Below, in pieces: positions 25,356-37,301 of a stretch of DNA of 64,000 nucleotides; positions within the stretch are counted from its first letter, which is position 1; every line of letters begins with the position of its first letter. The DNA is from Chinchilla lanigera (Eukaryota; Chordata; Mammalia; Rodentia; Chinchillidae). Location: assembly GCF_000276665.1 (NCBI RefSeq), contig NW_004955446.1, positions 7,315,835 to 7,379,834 of the forward strand, given 5' to 3'. A model generated the notes under the pieces. That model did not search any database, was not told the origin of the DNA, and saw nothing but the letters and a program-made list of their open reading frames with translations. A program made the position numbers and the translations under genes.

Positions 25356-25511
25356 TTTGATACTTTTTTATAGAAGTCCTGAGTTTTTGTCTTTTTGGTG
25401 GGGAGAGTAATTTAAATTAGCTCTGTTGTGTAAATTAGACTTTTTAAAAGGTTATAAAAAAAAGATTATGCATTTTATTTGTAGCTAAACTTGATTCTGG
25501 AAGTTTGGGAC

Positions 25512-25800
25512 AGTGTTTCTCAAACTTGAGAACTGAAGGACTCCTGGGAATGTTTATGGATCAGTTTGAACAATACTTTCTGCTATCATTTTTAGGTTCT
25601 GAGTTCCTATTTAAAGTCAGTGCAGTCAACATATTGCAACTCTAGACATGAGTAATTCAACTTTTAGTTACGAGCTGGTTATTCAGGTGATCTAGAATAT
25701 GTTTTTATATTATTATTTAAATTAAAACTTGCTTATATAGAACTACAAGCCCCCATGGGTCTGCAGAGCCCATTTTATGAAAAACTGGGTTAAGATTTAA
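25512..25800 (+). repeat. Probable hAT-type DNA transposon fossil
   Basis: The start 'cagtgtttctcaaacttgag' resembles a hAT terminal repeat. The end region 'aagcccccatgggtctgcag', then 'aaaaactgggttaag', resembles the opposite end. The family is not assigned. Confidence 0.55.
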
Positions 25801-26976
25801 AATGTTTGGGTGTTTGTAGTCAAGTTATTCATGGAAAGAACTTACATATGTTTTGCTTATTTTAGAGTAAAAATGTTGAAGCACAAGGTATAATTTAGTC
25901 ACTAAAGCAGAACCAATAAAAATTGGTTGTTGCGATAATCTAAGGGTATTTAAAAGTGTTTTTCTATAATTATTGTTTTGACACATGCCAGTGTTGTATT
26001 TGTTTCATAAACTATTTGTTATCCAGCTTTTCTCATTTTTTGAGCTTATATGAGATCGACAGAATTTTATAATGTTTATGTTGGTGTGTATGTGTGGGGT
26101 GTATAAAATACAGAATGCTGTGAGGTTTGGAATACTTCAAAAAATCCATCTTCTCTCACTGTGACACTGTACAGTACTATTGTTGAAAGAATGCCATTAT
26201 CCAGAATACTTCTATCCAAAAAATGCCTATCTACTTAAGTATGTTGTTTCTTAAGTTTTAAGTACTAAATACAGTTACATTTTCATGGCTGGTTTTGGAT
26301 TTAAAAAAGGAACAAGCTGTCCCAGGCTCCCTATTAACAAATATTTTCCAAAAGATAGAGATTTGTGTGTCACATTTTGACCTGTGGTGTTCATGTGATA
26401 AACTTCAGCATGGTATTACTACTCTATTGGACATGCTATAAGGGCATTTTTTAAAAAAATTTTTTTTTTACTTACACAAGCTAACTGGAAATAAGCTCAG
26501 GAAGCTGAGCTGAAAATCCAATTTTGAAATAACTGCTTCACCCTTTTCTTCCTTACACATGAAGTAAAGGAAAGTTGGAAAGGGCACTTTACATCTTATC
26601 TAGTTCTAAATCAGGAAATTGACCCTGTCTAGGAATGGTTGCTTTTATGTTTGCATTGGGTTATAGGACCACTCTGACTTTATATCTGGAATAAAGGATA
26701 AGTTTTGCATTTCTCAAACATATTAAAAGATTCCATGGTCAGATACCAAAACTTTTGGAAATATAAGTAGAACTTGGGTAAGTTTCTTTCCTGCATGACT
26801 TCTCAGTCTTTTAATTAAACTACCATAGACTCCTTTATAACCTCCCCACAAAACATAAACAATTTAAAAGCCTAGTCTAAATAAATTTAGGTTATATTTT
26901 AAATAGTGTAGTTATTGAGATAGCATTTTAAAAAATGTATTGAGTCTAGGTTAATTACATTAAGAAATATATGACA

Positions 26977-27136
26977 GTTGGGTGTGGTAGTGCATGCCTA
27001 TAATCCCAGCACTGGACAGGAGGATTGTGAGTTTGAGGTCAGCCTGGGCTATAAAAGTGAGCTCGAGGCCAGCCTGAACTGCATAGTGAAACCCTGTCTC
27101 AAAAAAGCGGAAAAAAAAAAAAAAAAAAAAAAAAAA
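26977..27136 (+). repeat. B1-type SINE with long A tail
   Basis: 7SL-type A box (gtgtggtagtgcatgccta), B-box region and the internally repeated 'cagcctgggctataaaagtgagctcgaggccagcctgaactgc' arrangement (shown only in outline) are followed by 'ccctgtctc' and a poly-A tail of about 25 bases. Confidence 0.92.
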
Positions 27137-27407
27137 CCCTAAAAAGCAATGACAGAAATCTTTTAGTTAAAGTGGAATAAAAAAGTATTACTTTCATTTT
27201 TGTTGGTTTTTATCTTGAGATGTCTAAGACATAGCTAGTTGGCTAAATTAAACCCAGGAGCCAGCAACGTTATTTGCACGTTTAGAGTTTGTGTAATGGT
27301 AAGACTGTTCTTGTAAAAATGAAAATATGCTTTATGCATGAATGACAGTTAGAGAACACCAGGAAGGATTTAGCTCTAGAAAGTATTTGAGGATATAATG
27401 TGTGTAT

Positions 27408-27488
27408 TTTCTTCCCTGTCCTCCCCCTCTCCTGTCTTCTCCCCTCCATCTCTTTTTCCCTCTCCCTCTCTCCCTTCTCCCTCCTTTC
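27408..27488. repeat. CT-rich low-complexity tract
   Basis: About 80 bases of nearly pure pyrimidine on the plus strand, abutting an old ID copy. Confidence 0.85.
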
Positions 27489-27490
27489 TA

Positions 27491-27562
27491 TGCTGGGGAT
27501 TGAAGTCAGGGCCCTTTGCGTAGGCTGGGTAATGCCTACCACTGAGGTACATCCTGAACCAT
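27491..27562 (-). repeat. Old ID-like SINE
   Basis: The reverse-complement tRNA-derived pattern 'ctggggattgaagtcaggg' leads to 'ccactgaggtacatcctga'. Diverged. Confidence 0.7.
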
Positions 27563-29124
27563 CGATACTCTTTAATTAAGTTAACATGAGGGCTTTACTT
27601 TTAGACTAAATTTTTTAAAACATGCTTGAAATCTGTGTTGAAAAGACAAGACGTTTTCATAATAAGAAAACTTAAATGCATGAACAGCTATTTTTCAGAT
27701 AAAGTACGTATGTTGGAAAAGCTAGTACTTAATATTTTAATTCTACTTAGCCTGTGTCTGGCCTCAAAGCTAGATATTTTTAAATAGTTATTTAGAAAGG
27801 CAAATCTTAATTAGGCCAAGATTATAGTTCATTTTTGATGCAGGACATTTAAGACTTCCAATACCACCTAACAGCACCATCAGTCATCCTACATACACTG
27901 GTCTGGAGAAAAGGAGAAAAGATGGATTATTGCAAACCTCATTCCTACATCTCAAAATGCTTTGATAGCACCTGCTGTACTAAATGGTGAGCAGATACCA
28001 TCATTCTACCTTAACATAAGGCATTTCTCACAAGGATTCTGGGCTGATTTTCTTTTGCTGCTTATATAAAACAGGTACTTTAAAATGAAAACTAAAAATT
28101 GAAATTAAATCCTGCCTTATGCTAATACTTAAACTACATGGCAAACATTTGCAAAAGATGTACATAGAATGCAATTAATAAGCTAATAGGAATTTGTCAG
28201 GAGAAACAGTATTGTGTTAAAACATTCACAAATTTTTCTTGCAATCCAGGATTTAAGAAATCTTACTCTCAATTCACAATTCAATTATACTACAAATTAT
28301 AGCTCCTTTTATATTACTTAGTGACTACTTCCTTTCTTGCCCCTATGGTAAAACGTAATATTACCTTAAAATGAGGTAGCAAGACAAAATGTTTAAGCCG
28401 GTATTAAGAGGGCTGCTGGAACATTGGAATTATCCCTTAGGGGCCTTTTTGTCATTCAGTAAGTATGTTATGGTCATTTTATCATTGGATTACTTGTTTC
28501 AGTATGAATACTTAGTTTTTCTGTAGTTATTTCTTAGGCAGTTACAATTTTTACCTTATACTAAGTAAAAATTCTAACCCATATGTTTTGAGAATCCATT
28601 GTTAATACTTACCTAAGGATTTCCTCATTTTATTCAGAGCATGAAAACTTGGTGAGCACTTATTCATTTAGTGAATACTGAACACCTATTGTATGTCAAC
28701 ACTATTTTATTCCAAACACTCTATATTAACGTAACATCATATCCTTTTCTGTGTTCTCCAGGAAGTTTATGACACTTTACAATAATGTCTGTATGTAATT
28801 AATGACATCTGTCCAAAGTTTTCTTTCATACAAACCCAAGTCCCGCCTATCAGTGGAATGGCATTCTACCTTGAGAACTCTTCCCAGGTTTCTTCTTCAC
28901 AGTAACTTTCATTCTGATGGAACTCTTTAATTATTCCATTCCTCTTTACTGTCCTTGCAGATTTTTCTGATGGATTGTCTCCTAAATCTTAACTCATCTC
29001 TTCAAACTTCAGCCACAGTTCTACCCTGTTAGCCACTGTCCCATATTATCATCAGTGTCTTTATAGTTTCTTTTATTAATGAAGCTGTGTTTGCATTCAT
29101 ATATTTTATCCAAGCTTATATTTT

Positions 29125-29233
29125 CTTTTGTTTTGTCTTGCTACAGACTTCAGGCTGGCCTTGAACTTGCTGTGATCTTCCTGCCTCAGCCTCCTGGGTG
29201 CTGGGATTACAGCTGTGTGCCACCATGCCTGGC
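29125..29233 (-). repeat. B1-type SINE with perfect target-site duplication
   Basis: Reverse-complement 7SL body includes 'gctgggattacagctgtgtg'. A perfect 15-base direct repeat (ccaagcttatatttt) lies at 29,110-29,124 and 29,234-29,248. Confidence 0.93.
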
Positions 29234-29649
29234 CCAAGCTTATATTTTGATTGGTTCTCTGGGATCTTAAGGATAGTTCTCCAGAGATAAAAATCTTAGT
29301 TTTTCATTTATTTTATTTATGTCATTTGGGAGAGCTCACTGCCCTTATTCTTCAAGATGGATCTGTGGGTGGTTCCTAAAGGATCCTAAGTATCCGACGT
29401 GTACGGAGCATTTACAACTACATGACATTCCTCAAAGTAGTAAACTAAGGAGGGAAAATCAATTTTAGGCAAATTCATAAATAGAATGAAATCCTGCACG
29501 AAATCAAGTGTAGGATTTAAGTCTTAAAAGATTTAGGATTTTGTAGTTTATAATCTCATGTTTCTAATGCAAACTAAAATGAGCTCTTAAGCTTAATGAA
29601 ATAGAGGACTATTATAAGTCCAGCAACTATAATTCAGTTTTGAACTTCT

Positions 29650-29655
29650 TTTATT
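29650..29655 (-). terminator. NDUFAF2: Polyadenylation signal of NDUFAF2
   Basis: TTTATT on the plus strand is AATAAA on the minus strand, about 55 bases past the NDUFAF2 stop codon. This gives a short 3'UTR ending near 29,630. Confidence 0.7.
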
Positions 29656-29707
29656 TGTTAAAATAGTCATATCTGTGCGAGTGAAATGATTTTCACCATA
29701 ATGCAGT

Positions 29708-29959
29708 TCATTGGTTGTGGCTCTTTTCATCTTGTGGCACCCAGGACCCTGGCTGGAAGGTTTTCCCAGTGCTGGTGGGTGTCGCTGAGGGTTCTTCTTT
29801 TCCAAAGTATGGTGCAGAGGCGTGCCCTTTAATTTGAATCTGAACAGGTGGAGGCAAGAGTTCCTCACTGGTCTCTTTACTAAGGAGCTTTTCTTTTTCA
29901 TAAAAACCTTTGCTTTTCATCTTTATTTCTTCTCTGTACTTTTCATTCTTTAGTATTTC
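29708..29959 (-). CDS. NDUFAF2: NDUFAF2 last coding exon (exon 4), C-terminal 83 residues
   Basis: NDUFAF2 (mimitin, B17.2L) is a mitochondrial matrix assembly factor for respiratory complex I. It is a paralogue of subunit NDUFA12 and binds a late assembly intermediate. The minus-strand reading starts EILKNEKYREEIKMKSKGFY and ends PGSWVPQDEKSHNQ, then stop. This agrees closely with the mammalian C-terminus as I recall it (human protein 169 residues, this exon from residue 87). The splice acceptor is a T-rich stretch ending TGTGCAG at 29,960 and the exon enters in phase 0. The open frame continues two codons into the intron (an apparent ATG at 29,965), but that is not a start. The frame is intact with no damage. 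Exons 1-3 are not in the recognisable part of the window; they should lie at higher coordinates, possibly beyond 64,000. The gene converges on SMIM15. Confidence 0.95.
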   Translation of the reverse strand, partial: EILKNEKYREEIKMKSKGFYEKEKLLSKETSEELLPPPVQIQIKGHASAPYFGKEEPSATPTSTGKTFQPGSWVPQDEKSHNQ

Positions 29960-30056
29960 CTGCACATAGATACAGAAGTGGAAAAATTATTAAATTTCTA
30001 ATTGAAAAATTTAAAAATAAAGTTTTGAAAATAAGCCAGTAACAATAAAATGGTAA

Positions 30057-30130
30057 GGCCAGGTGTTGTGGTGCATGCCTGTAATCCTAGCGCTCAAGAC
30101 TTGCGGCTGAGGCAGGAGGAGGATCGTGTG
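30057..30130 (+). repeat. 3'-truncated B1-type SINE
   Basis: 'ggccaggtgttgtggtgcat' followed by 'gcctgtaatcctagcgctca' and 'ggctgaggcaggagga', then the homology stops. Confidence 0.85.
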
Positions 30131-31562
30131 CACACACATTCATACTTTTACTTGCTTTGCATTTAAGTGTATAAACATGTACATAAGTTTGAGAAAGCTG
30201 TACTACTGGTAAAATACCCCCCATTTTATGTTACAAAATAGAAAGGCTTGAAGGACCAAAAAATAGAAATACTACCTAAAATGTAAAACAAACTATTTAA
30301 CATGAGCACAAGAGTATAAGTCACTCCATTGAAGATTTTCTAAGCTTAACAGCTATTTTCTACCTTAAAGCCATCATCAGTGACTACTTTTCCATTGCAA
30401 AGGAAGAGACACTGGAATTATTTTAAAAAGGTATTCCTGCCCCCGCCCCCCCTTGGAAACTAAAGCCTGAATGTAAGGCCATCGTCTCCAGTGCAAGTTG
30501 AGCATGTGCTACACACTAGTTCCAGAGAGAAACTTTGCTGTTGGAAATGCTTCCTCAAATCATTTACAAGCAACTTCTGTTCCTCAGATTAGCTATTCTA
30601 TCTAGAAAGAGCTATACCAAAAATTAAATATATTTTATTACTGAATTTCAATAAATATAATCACATTTAAAAGCATCATTATATGCACCACTAAAAAAGA
30701 AAAGCAGTAAACTTCATGCATCTTGATTTTAATAATGTTAAAATTTGAAAAGATATGCATCTTAAAATCATGAAATATAGTAATGTCCTTTGTTGAGAGT
30801 TCTCTATTAATGATTATTTTTAAATGAATGAAAATTTTTAGTGTTATTTTTTGCTCATCTGTATTTCCTGAGTTTTCTTAAGGAAAAATGTGAAAAAATT
30901 AGAATGTTAATGTAACTAATATCTTACAACATTGACAAAAGCAAGTTCTCACGTGATTTTTAAACTTTAACACTGTAGAAAAATGACCCTTAAATGGCAA
31001 CATCTGGCTGTCTAAGTCCTTCAGGAAGGTAAACACTGATACTTAAAATAACACAAAATAATGATTTGAAGTTAAAAGGAAAAAAGTTCTCTTGGTTACA
31101 GTGTTACAGACATGGAGTTTTAAATGTGAAGAATGGCCCATCTATTGAAAATTTCCCCTGAAATATATATATATATCTTTTCTTGGAATTTTTACAACAC
31201 AGAACAATTCTCCATAACTAGTTTACTTAATAACCACAGTAACTATAAGTTTAGGGGCAGCTGCTACAGATGAGGGTGAAAGTAGAGAAATTAGGCTTTG
31301 CCTTTCCCACACCCTGTAGAATTCTTACACAAAGCCATTTTATACAAAGGAGATACTTCATTATAATAATGGAAATAATGGAATTAAACAAAAATACTTC
31401 TTTTGTATTTCCATGGTCTTTAAGTTTCTGGGTCTTTATGGGAACATAGTCTTTGGAGAAGAATGTTAAGGTTTAGGACCAGGTTAAATTTGTACTAGTA
31501 CTTGGCCTGAAGTAGCAAAAAGCTACTCTGAAGTCGGTAAGGAGCTCGCTTGTTTTTAAAAT

Positions 31563-31607
31563 AGTATCAGTCCAAAAAAAAAAAAAAAAAAAAAACCAGT
31601 ATCAGTC
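31563..31607 (+). repeat. Poly-A run flanked by a direct repeat (tail-only insertion)
   Basis: A run of 22 A (31,574-31,595) is bracketed by perfect copies of agtatcagtc at 31,563-31,572 and 31,598-31,607. The arrangement is that of an L1-mediated insertion with target-site duplication but no body sequence. Confidence 0.75.
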
Positions 31608-31711
31608 ACATTACCTCAAGCTGCACCAGTGCCTAGTTTATTTACTTCACCTCTTTTCCTGCAGTCACACAGCTGGTACACATTTATGCCTTCAGAATGA
31701 AAGGCAGTGGA

Positions 31712-31795
31712 GAGCTTGAGGGTGTAGCTCAGTAGTAGAACACTTGCCTGTCACATACAAGGCCTTGGGTTCAATCCCTAGCACTACCAAAAAAG
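31712..31795 (+). repeat. Old ID-like SINE
   Basis: 'gagggtgtagctcagtagta' (A box) and 'cttgggttcaatccctagca' (B box) are at the right spacing, followed by an A-rich then GT-rich tail. Confidence 0.8.
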
Positions 31796-32464
31796 AAAGT
31801 GTGTGTGTGGGGGAGCAAAGATATGTTCTCTTGCCTTCACATAATTTTTTATTTAACATTATTCTTCCAAGTCAGTCTCTTATAATAGCTATTTAGGCAA
31901 ATTAAAAGCCAGTATGAATAAATTAATTATTTTGACATGATGATTAAAAATTGCTGAGTTGAGGAACAGACTATATTTTTTCCTAGAAAAATCATTTAAT
32001 TTATATTTTTAACTAATTGGTACCAGGCAGACCACTGCTAACATCTTCCAGGGAAAATTATACAGAACACACATCTAGTTTTGTGAACACTTGGAACTAA
32101 GGTAAGAATTGCAGACTTTAAAGACAAACTATCTCTTAAGAAAGTATTATAGTGTGGAAATTACTGAAAACAGGGATTGTTTTGTCTTGATATGATCATC
32201 AGTTAACAGTATGTTCCAGTGTTTGCGTAGGGACAAACCAAAAGCAAAGTCTTCCTTCATAGTTTATATATTGAAAACACATACTTATTATCTCACCTAC
32301 TATTTTTCTTCTTGTCAAATATTTTGCTTTAGCTTTAAAAAAAGATGGTTCTATGTTACTTTTTCACTTGTATCATGATTTGCTTAACAATTCCACTACC
32401 ATTTCTAATATTTCACTTCTTTATTTAAAAACATTGTAATGGTCGTCCTTGTAGATAATTCTTA

Positions 32465-32615
32465 GACTCAGGGTTGCAATCCCAAATCTACCTTTTTTCT
32501 AGCTGTGTGTCACCAAAGAAGCTACTTCATGTTTTCAGCCTTAGTTTCTTTATATGAAAAGGGAAATAAAGTTAATTCATTAATAGTATTATATTTATTA
32601 AGATTGCTGATTATG
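32465..32615 (+). repeat. MIR element
   Basis: The MIR core pattern is recognisable: 'ctagctgtgtgtcaccaaag', 'ctacttcatg', 'ccttagtttctttatatgaa' and 'aagggaaataaagttaat' in order. Confidence 0.75.
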
Positions 32616-32879
32616 TGGTATAAGATGATTATGCTTTTATAAAACTGTGGTGCCAAATGAAGTATCTTTTATCTTTTTGTCCCCTAGATTGACAGATCTA
32701 TACATATTACAGATATTGGATCTTCATATGTAAGCCAGACATTACCATTGGCTTAAAATATGAATCTTTAAAGATTTGTGACGGTGAAAATATAAGTATT
32801 AACACCTGAGATACTCATATGTATACCCTTAACATTGTTAGATCCTCTGAAACCTTCTCACTGGTGGTTAATCCTGGTA

Positions 32880-32958
32880 AGAACGTGGGCTCTGAAGGCA
32901 GGTGACCAATTTACAAATCCCAATTTTGCCATTCACCAGCTGTGTGACTGGACTACAC
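32880..32958 (+). repeat. MIR 5' fragment
   Basis: 'gaacgtgggctctgaaggca', then 'attttgccattcaccagctg', then 'tgtgactgg' follow the MIR 5' and core order. Confidence 0.75.
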
Positions 32959-33049
32959 TGTTTTAGATGTGTCCTAACAAAAAATAAGCTTCCAAGTTTG
33001 AGTTGATTCACCTATCAATTAATGGTCCTCTAGATCAAAACTCAGTCAA

Positions 33050-33860
33050 TAACAAACAGACCCAGAAATGAGTGAATTAACAAAAATCTTTAACATAGCT
33101 ACTATAAAATGTTCAAAGATCTACAGGAAAGATGACCATAAGGAAGAAATAAATGAAAACTACTGAAAAGAACTAAATGGAACTCTAGAGGTGAAAAATG
33201 AAAAATTTAATGGTGTGCTTAACAGCAGATTAAACACTGCAGAACAAAAGAACAGTGAACCTGAAACAAGGCAATGGAAAATGTACAAACTGAAGCAAGA
33301 GCTTTTTTTTAAGCTTAAAAAGTAAACAGTTTCAGTGAGCTGTGGCACAATATAGAGTAGTCTTACATACATGTAACTGGAGTCACAAAACAATAAATCA
33401 TGACTAAAAATATCCAAACTGGTAAAAATATAAATCTGCATATCTTACAAGCTAAGATATGAGACTTCAGCAGTCCCTAAGCAGGATAATCTTAAAGTCA
33501 AATTATATACAAATCAAACTGATAAAAGCTAATGATAGAAAATCTTAAAACAACTATGGAAAAACACGTTTATGCAAGAGTCAAAGAGAAGAAATAGAAC
33601 TGAGTTCTCGTTAGACAGAATGCAAACTATAAGACAGGGGAATGACTTTAAAGTACTTAAAGAAGACAAACATGCCAACCACATATCCAGTGGAAATACC
33701 CTTCAAAAATTAAAGCATAATAAAGAATATTTTCAGACAAACAAAAGCTGGATTTGTCACAAGCAAACTTCTGCTACAAAAAATGTTAAAGAGGTGCTTC
33801 AGTTCATGAAAAATTATACAGATAGAAACTTCAGTAAACTCAATAGAAAGAGAAGCACTG
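33050..33860 (+). repeat. L1/HAL1 ORF1-like fragment
   Basis: The plus strand carries a broken ORF1-like sequence. The later part ('ccacatatccagtggaaata', then 'tcagacaaacaaaagctgga') is the conserved C-terminal part of old L1 or HAL1 ORF1. An open stretch begins at 33,572 and runs 180 codons to 34,114; only its first half looks LINE-derived. Confidence 0.7.
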
Positions 33861-34558
33861 AAAATTATCAAAACAAAGGTCTTAATTATATCAGATTTTT
33901 GGGTACCCTGCTATGTAGTGGATGCCCTAGAACTCTGTCCATCCATTCCAAGTTCCATGAACACACGAGGGGTATCGCTACATTGTCCAATGAAACTACT
34001 GCCATGGATTTTGAAGCTTATGATGATTGTACTCCCAAGAGGAGTTCTCAATCTCTGCAAACCCAACTCAGGAGAAACACAGCCTGGAAGGCAAGAGGAC
34101 AGTTATATCTATAGGCAGCCTTAAATGAATAGCACTCTATCTCATTATCTCCCTATTCACATCTAACCAGAGCTTTTCACCAAACTGTCCATATGCAGAC
34201 TTATACCACTGTTGTCCTGCGTCCCCTGACTAGGGATTTCAACTAGTATGTCACAATGGTCCTTCTTTTCCTTCTGAAGCTGATTGAGCCTCATGGAGTT
34301 GACAGAAATGTTGTAGAAGGTCATCTTCATTTTAGGAGTGTCACATATGAGTTCCCTGGAGTGAAGTATTAAAGAATATGGTTCTCTACTGATCTCAAGG
34401 AAGAGGAGAAAGAAACCATACAGACAAGGGAAAAAGCATGAGCTGTATCAAAATCTTTATGTCAAAACATTCCCTAAATGTATCATGAATGACCAGCATT
34501 TTATGATAAATCTTCTCATTTCAACAGGCAGTACAGGTGTTCAGTTGGAGCCAATCAT
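33861..34558. other. Unassigned segment between LINE fragment and ID
   Basis: It contains the second half of the 180-codon open stretch (ending 34,114) and another broken reading near 34,290-34,440. No family recognised. It could be 3' LINE sequence or an old processed copy, and I do not assign a function. Confidence 0.35.
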
Positions 34559-34570
34559 TTTAGTTCTGAG

Positions 34571-34677
34571 GTTTTTTTTTTTTTTTTTTTTTGGTTTTTC
34601 TCCGGTACCAGGAACCGAACTCACAACCTTGCGCTTGCCAGGTAGGCGCTTTGCCGCTGAGCTAAATCCCCAGCCCC
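34571..34677 (-). repeat. Young ID SINE
   Basis: A 22-base T run, 'ggtttttctccggtaccagg' and the reverse-complement ID body end at 'aaatccccagcccc'. Imperfect flanking repeats read tagttctgag (34,561-34,570) and taattctgag (34,678-34,687). Confidence 0.93.
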
Positions 34678-34890
34678 TAATTCTGAGTTATTTACAGAGC
34701 CTTGATACTGGGAACCAGACAAATTCATCAGTATGTATTAAATGTTTGAGTTATACATTTTCTATGCTAAAATCATTAATAATCACCATGAAGGATTGAC
34801 AAGGGGATTTTTAAAAAAGGAGAAACTCTGAATGATTTCAACAAACTTACTACTTTTGTAACACAGATGAGTTAAAGGCTATTTATTATG

Positions 34891-35336
34891 TACTGTTATG
34901 GGTGAGATATAAAATGTCCCCCTAAAAATCTCATTGTGTTAAAGGCTTGGTTGAGAATGGGATTTTGAGAAGTGATTGGATAAGAAGGTCTCTAACTTCA
35001 TCTGTGGATCATAACTCGATGGTATTGTTGTGGGAGGTAATGGAAAGTTAGAAGCTGGGCCCTACGTGGAGGAAGTAGGTCACTAGGGGTGTGTGCCTTT
35101 TCAGGGTATATCTTTTCTTCTGGCTTTTTCTTTATCTTTCTGTGATTCATCACTACCATTATATGAAGCTTTACTCCACCATGCCTTTCCACCATGATGT
35201 TCTCAGGTGCACAGCAATGGAACCACCCTACCATGGACTGAACTCTCTGGAAATGTGAGCCAAAATAAACCTTTCCTCTTTTATGTTGTTGGCTGTCAGA
35301 TACATTTTCCCAGCAACAGAAAGGTGACTAATACAT
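34891..35336 (+). repeat. Solo MaLR-type LTR
   Basis: It starts 'tgttatgggtgagatataaa' (34,896) and contains 'gaggaagtaggtcactaggg', 'ccatggactgaactctctgg' and 'gagccaaaataaacctttcc'. It ends 'ggtgactaatacat'. These are the landmarks of rodent MaLR LTRs of the MT/ORR1 kind. A second LTR is not nearby, so it is a solo LTR. Confidence 0.88.
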
Positions 35337-36306
35337 ATACTATTCATTATTCAGTGACATGAACTAAAACTCTAAAAGATGTAGTTCAAGTCTTTTCCAA
35401 TGCCATTACTTTGCTAAGACTTCTGTGTACGAGTCCTTTTGGTTGATATACTGTTGTTGCAAGTTTCTGTGTGTACCAAAAAGCCTTTCAAATTTTTTTA
35501 AAAAGAAAAAGCTTCAATGTATAATCTAATAAGCTGATCCTCAGCTCACATACATTAGGCATAATATAATTAGCACAGTTATCCCCTCCTATCATATAGT
35601 CCCTAATGTGAATTCCTAGTACATCTGAATTTTCCACAATGGTAATGAATTCCACTCTCTTACGCAGTAAGGGCTGTGGGAGATATGAAACAACAGAAAT
35701 AGATATTTGAACTATAAAAAGGAAGTAAAACAAATGGCAGAACAGAAGTGTAGGTCTCTGCAATAATGTACTGGGAGAAAGGGTACCAAAACAATGCAAA
35801 CCTGGGTCTAGAAACTGCACTCCAAAATCTGAGTAAATGGAGAGAGCTGACTTGCTCTCTGACAAAGTTACCATGACTGGATGAAAGTTCCAATCACTTC
35901 ATGAATTCTGGGGAAAGGGAAGGGCTGAAAAAGGTTATCCTAGGAGTTTTCTATCTCAAGGATCCAAGTTGTTCTGTGCCTCTGGGGCTATGCTTGAACC
36001 AAAGTTGTGAGAATGAACTATTATTAAGTGGAACTGAATATTTAGATGTAAGCCTAAGTATACATACAGACACGTATTAGGAATATTATTCATTATTACA
36101 CATACACCTAGTAAACAAGGAAAATAAAAATTATGAAAATTGCAAATTACCTACCATTATTAATTTATATAAATGTCACGTTTTATTTTGTATGTTTGTG
36201 TGTGGGGGACATACAAATAAAACTGAAAACTGTTTTCATGATGTCATTCAAAGTCCCAACTTAAATAAAATAAAAATAAAATTTTTATTTTTAGAAGACT
36301 CAAATA

Positions 36307-36472
36307 CCAGGTGCAGTGATGCATACCTATCATCCCGGCACTTGGGAGGTTGAGCCAGAAAGATCATTATGAATTTGAGGCCAGCCTGGGCTACACAGTA
36401 AGTTCAAGACCCGCCTAAACTACATAGCCAGACCTCGTTTCAAAAGACAAAAACAAAAACAAAAATCAAACA
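36307..36472 (+). repeat. B1-type SINE
   Basis: 'ccaggtgcagtgatgcatac', 'gaatttgaggccagcctggg' and the duplicated 'cctaaactacatagccagac' segment are followed by an (AAAAAC)n tail. Confidence 0.9.
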
Positions 36473-36619
36473 AACACTCAACCTAGCCAATTGAGAATTA
36501 TTCGATCAAGGAATGTTTTAGTAATGTTGTATATATACATACCTATGACAATAAAGATATGACATTCATGTCAGATATAAAATTTATGGTAATACATTTC
36601 AAAATTATCATTAGCTTTT

Positions 36620-36692
36620 TGTGCTGGGGACTGAACTCAGGGTAGCATACATGCTAAGCATATGCTCACTATCACTAAGTTACACCCCACTC
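36620..36692 (-). repeat. Old ID-like SINE
   Basis: Reverse-complement pattern 'gtgctggggactgaactcag' to 'cactaagttacaccccactc'. Confidence 0.7.
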
Positions 36693-36827
36693 ATATAATT
36701 TTTATATTGATAGACATAGAAATAGAGTCAAGCTAATAATGTTCAGCCCTTTATCAGAGAATTATAAAGTTTGCTTTGAAAGTGCTAAGAATCCAGAAAA
36801 AAATTCAAATGTATAAAGGCTAAATAT

Positions 36828-36828
36828 G

Positions 36829-36865
<37 letters not shown>

Positions 36866-36884
36866 TATATACACATATATATAT
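36828..36884. repeat. (AT)n/(AC)n compound microsatellite
   Basis: Alternating AT passes into ACACAC and back to AT. Confidence 0.93.
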
Positions 36885-37143
36885 TCTGATTCTTTTTTGA
36901 TGTTTGAGTCCTCCGTAGTTTAGTACTTATAGTCTCAATTTAGCTTCAACTACTGGAGAATTTTAAGTATATCATCTATAACTATATTTAAACTTAAGTT
37001 CAAAACACATTATACTTCTCTATTTTGGTTTTTAAATTTTTATAAGTAATAAAAAGTAAAAAATAAAGTATAATAAAAACACATGCCAGAAATCTAAGTA
37101 TGGTTTAAAATAAATTCAGTAGGTCTTCAATGTTAGAAAGTTT

Positions 37144-37230
37144 TCTTTTTTTTTTAGTATCGGGAATTGAACTCCAGACCTTGCGCTTGCCAGGCAGGCG
37201 CTTCTGCCACTGAGCTATATCCTGGCCCTT
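37144..37230 (-). repeat. ID SINE with target-site duplication
   Basis: Reverse-complement ID body ends at 'ctatatcctggccctt'. The flanking direct repeat is tgttagaaagttt at 37,131-37,143 and 37,231-37,243. Confidence 0.92.
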
Positions 37231-37301
37231 TGTTAGAAAGTTTACTACATTAAAAAGCAAGTAAAACTAAGGAGTTAGTCTTAGGCTAATGTTACTGGAT
37301 C

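Larger units (their letters stand above)
23809..25375 (+). other. SMIM15: SMIM15 3' untranslated region
   Basis: The stop codon is followed by about 1.57 kb of AT-rich sequence to an AATAAA at 25,350-25,355, with a T-rich downstream element after 25,364. A second AATAAA at 25,117-25,122 could give a shorter mRNA. The UTR contains a DNA-transposon fossil (24,027-24,305). The end point is inferred from the signal, not from transcript data. Confidence 0.75.
25801..29629. other. Intergenic region between the convergent genes SMIM15 and NDUFAF2
   Basis: No gene is seen. It contains two B1 elements (26,977-27,136 and 29,125-29,233), a pyrimidine tract (27,408-27,488) with an old ID next to it, and otherwise AT-rich unassigned sequence. 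Confidence 0.6.

Noticed and set aside
29960..29965. In-frame ATG just upstream of the NDUFAF2 exon as a possible start
   Set aside because: It lies within the intron overlapping the CAG splice acceptor. The peptide is the known C-terminal part of NDUFAF2, not a separate gene.
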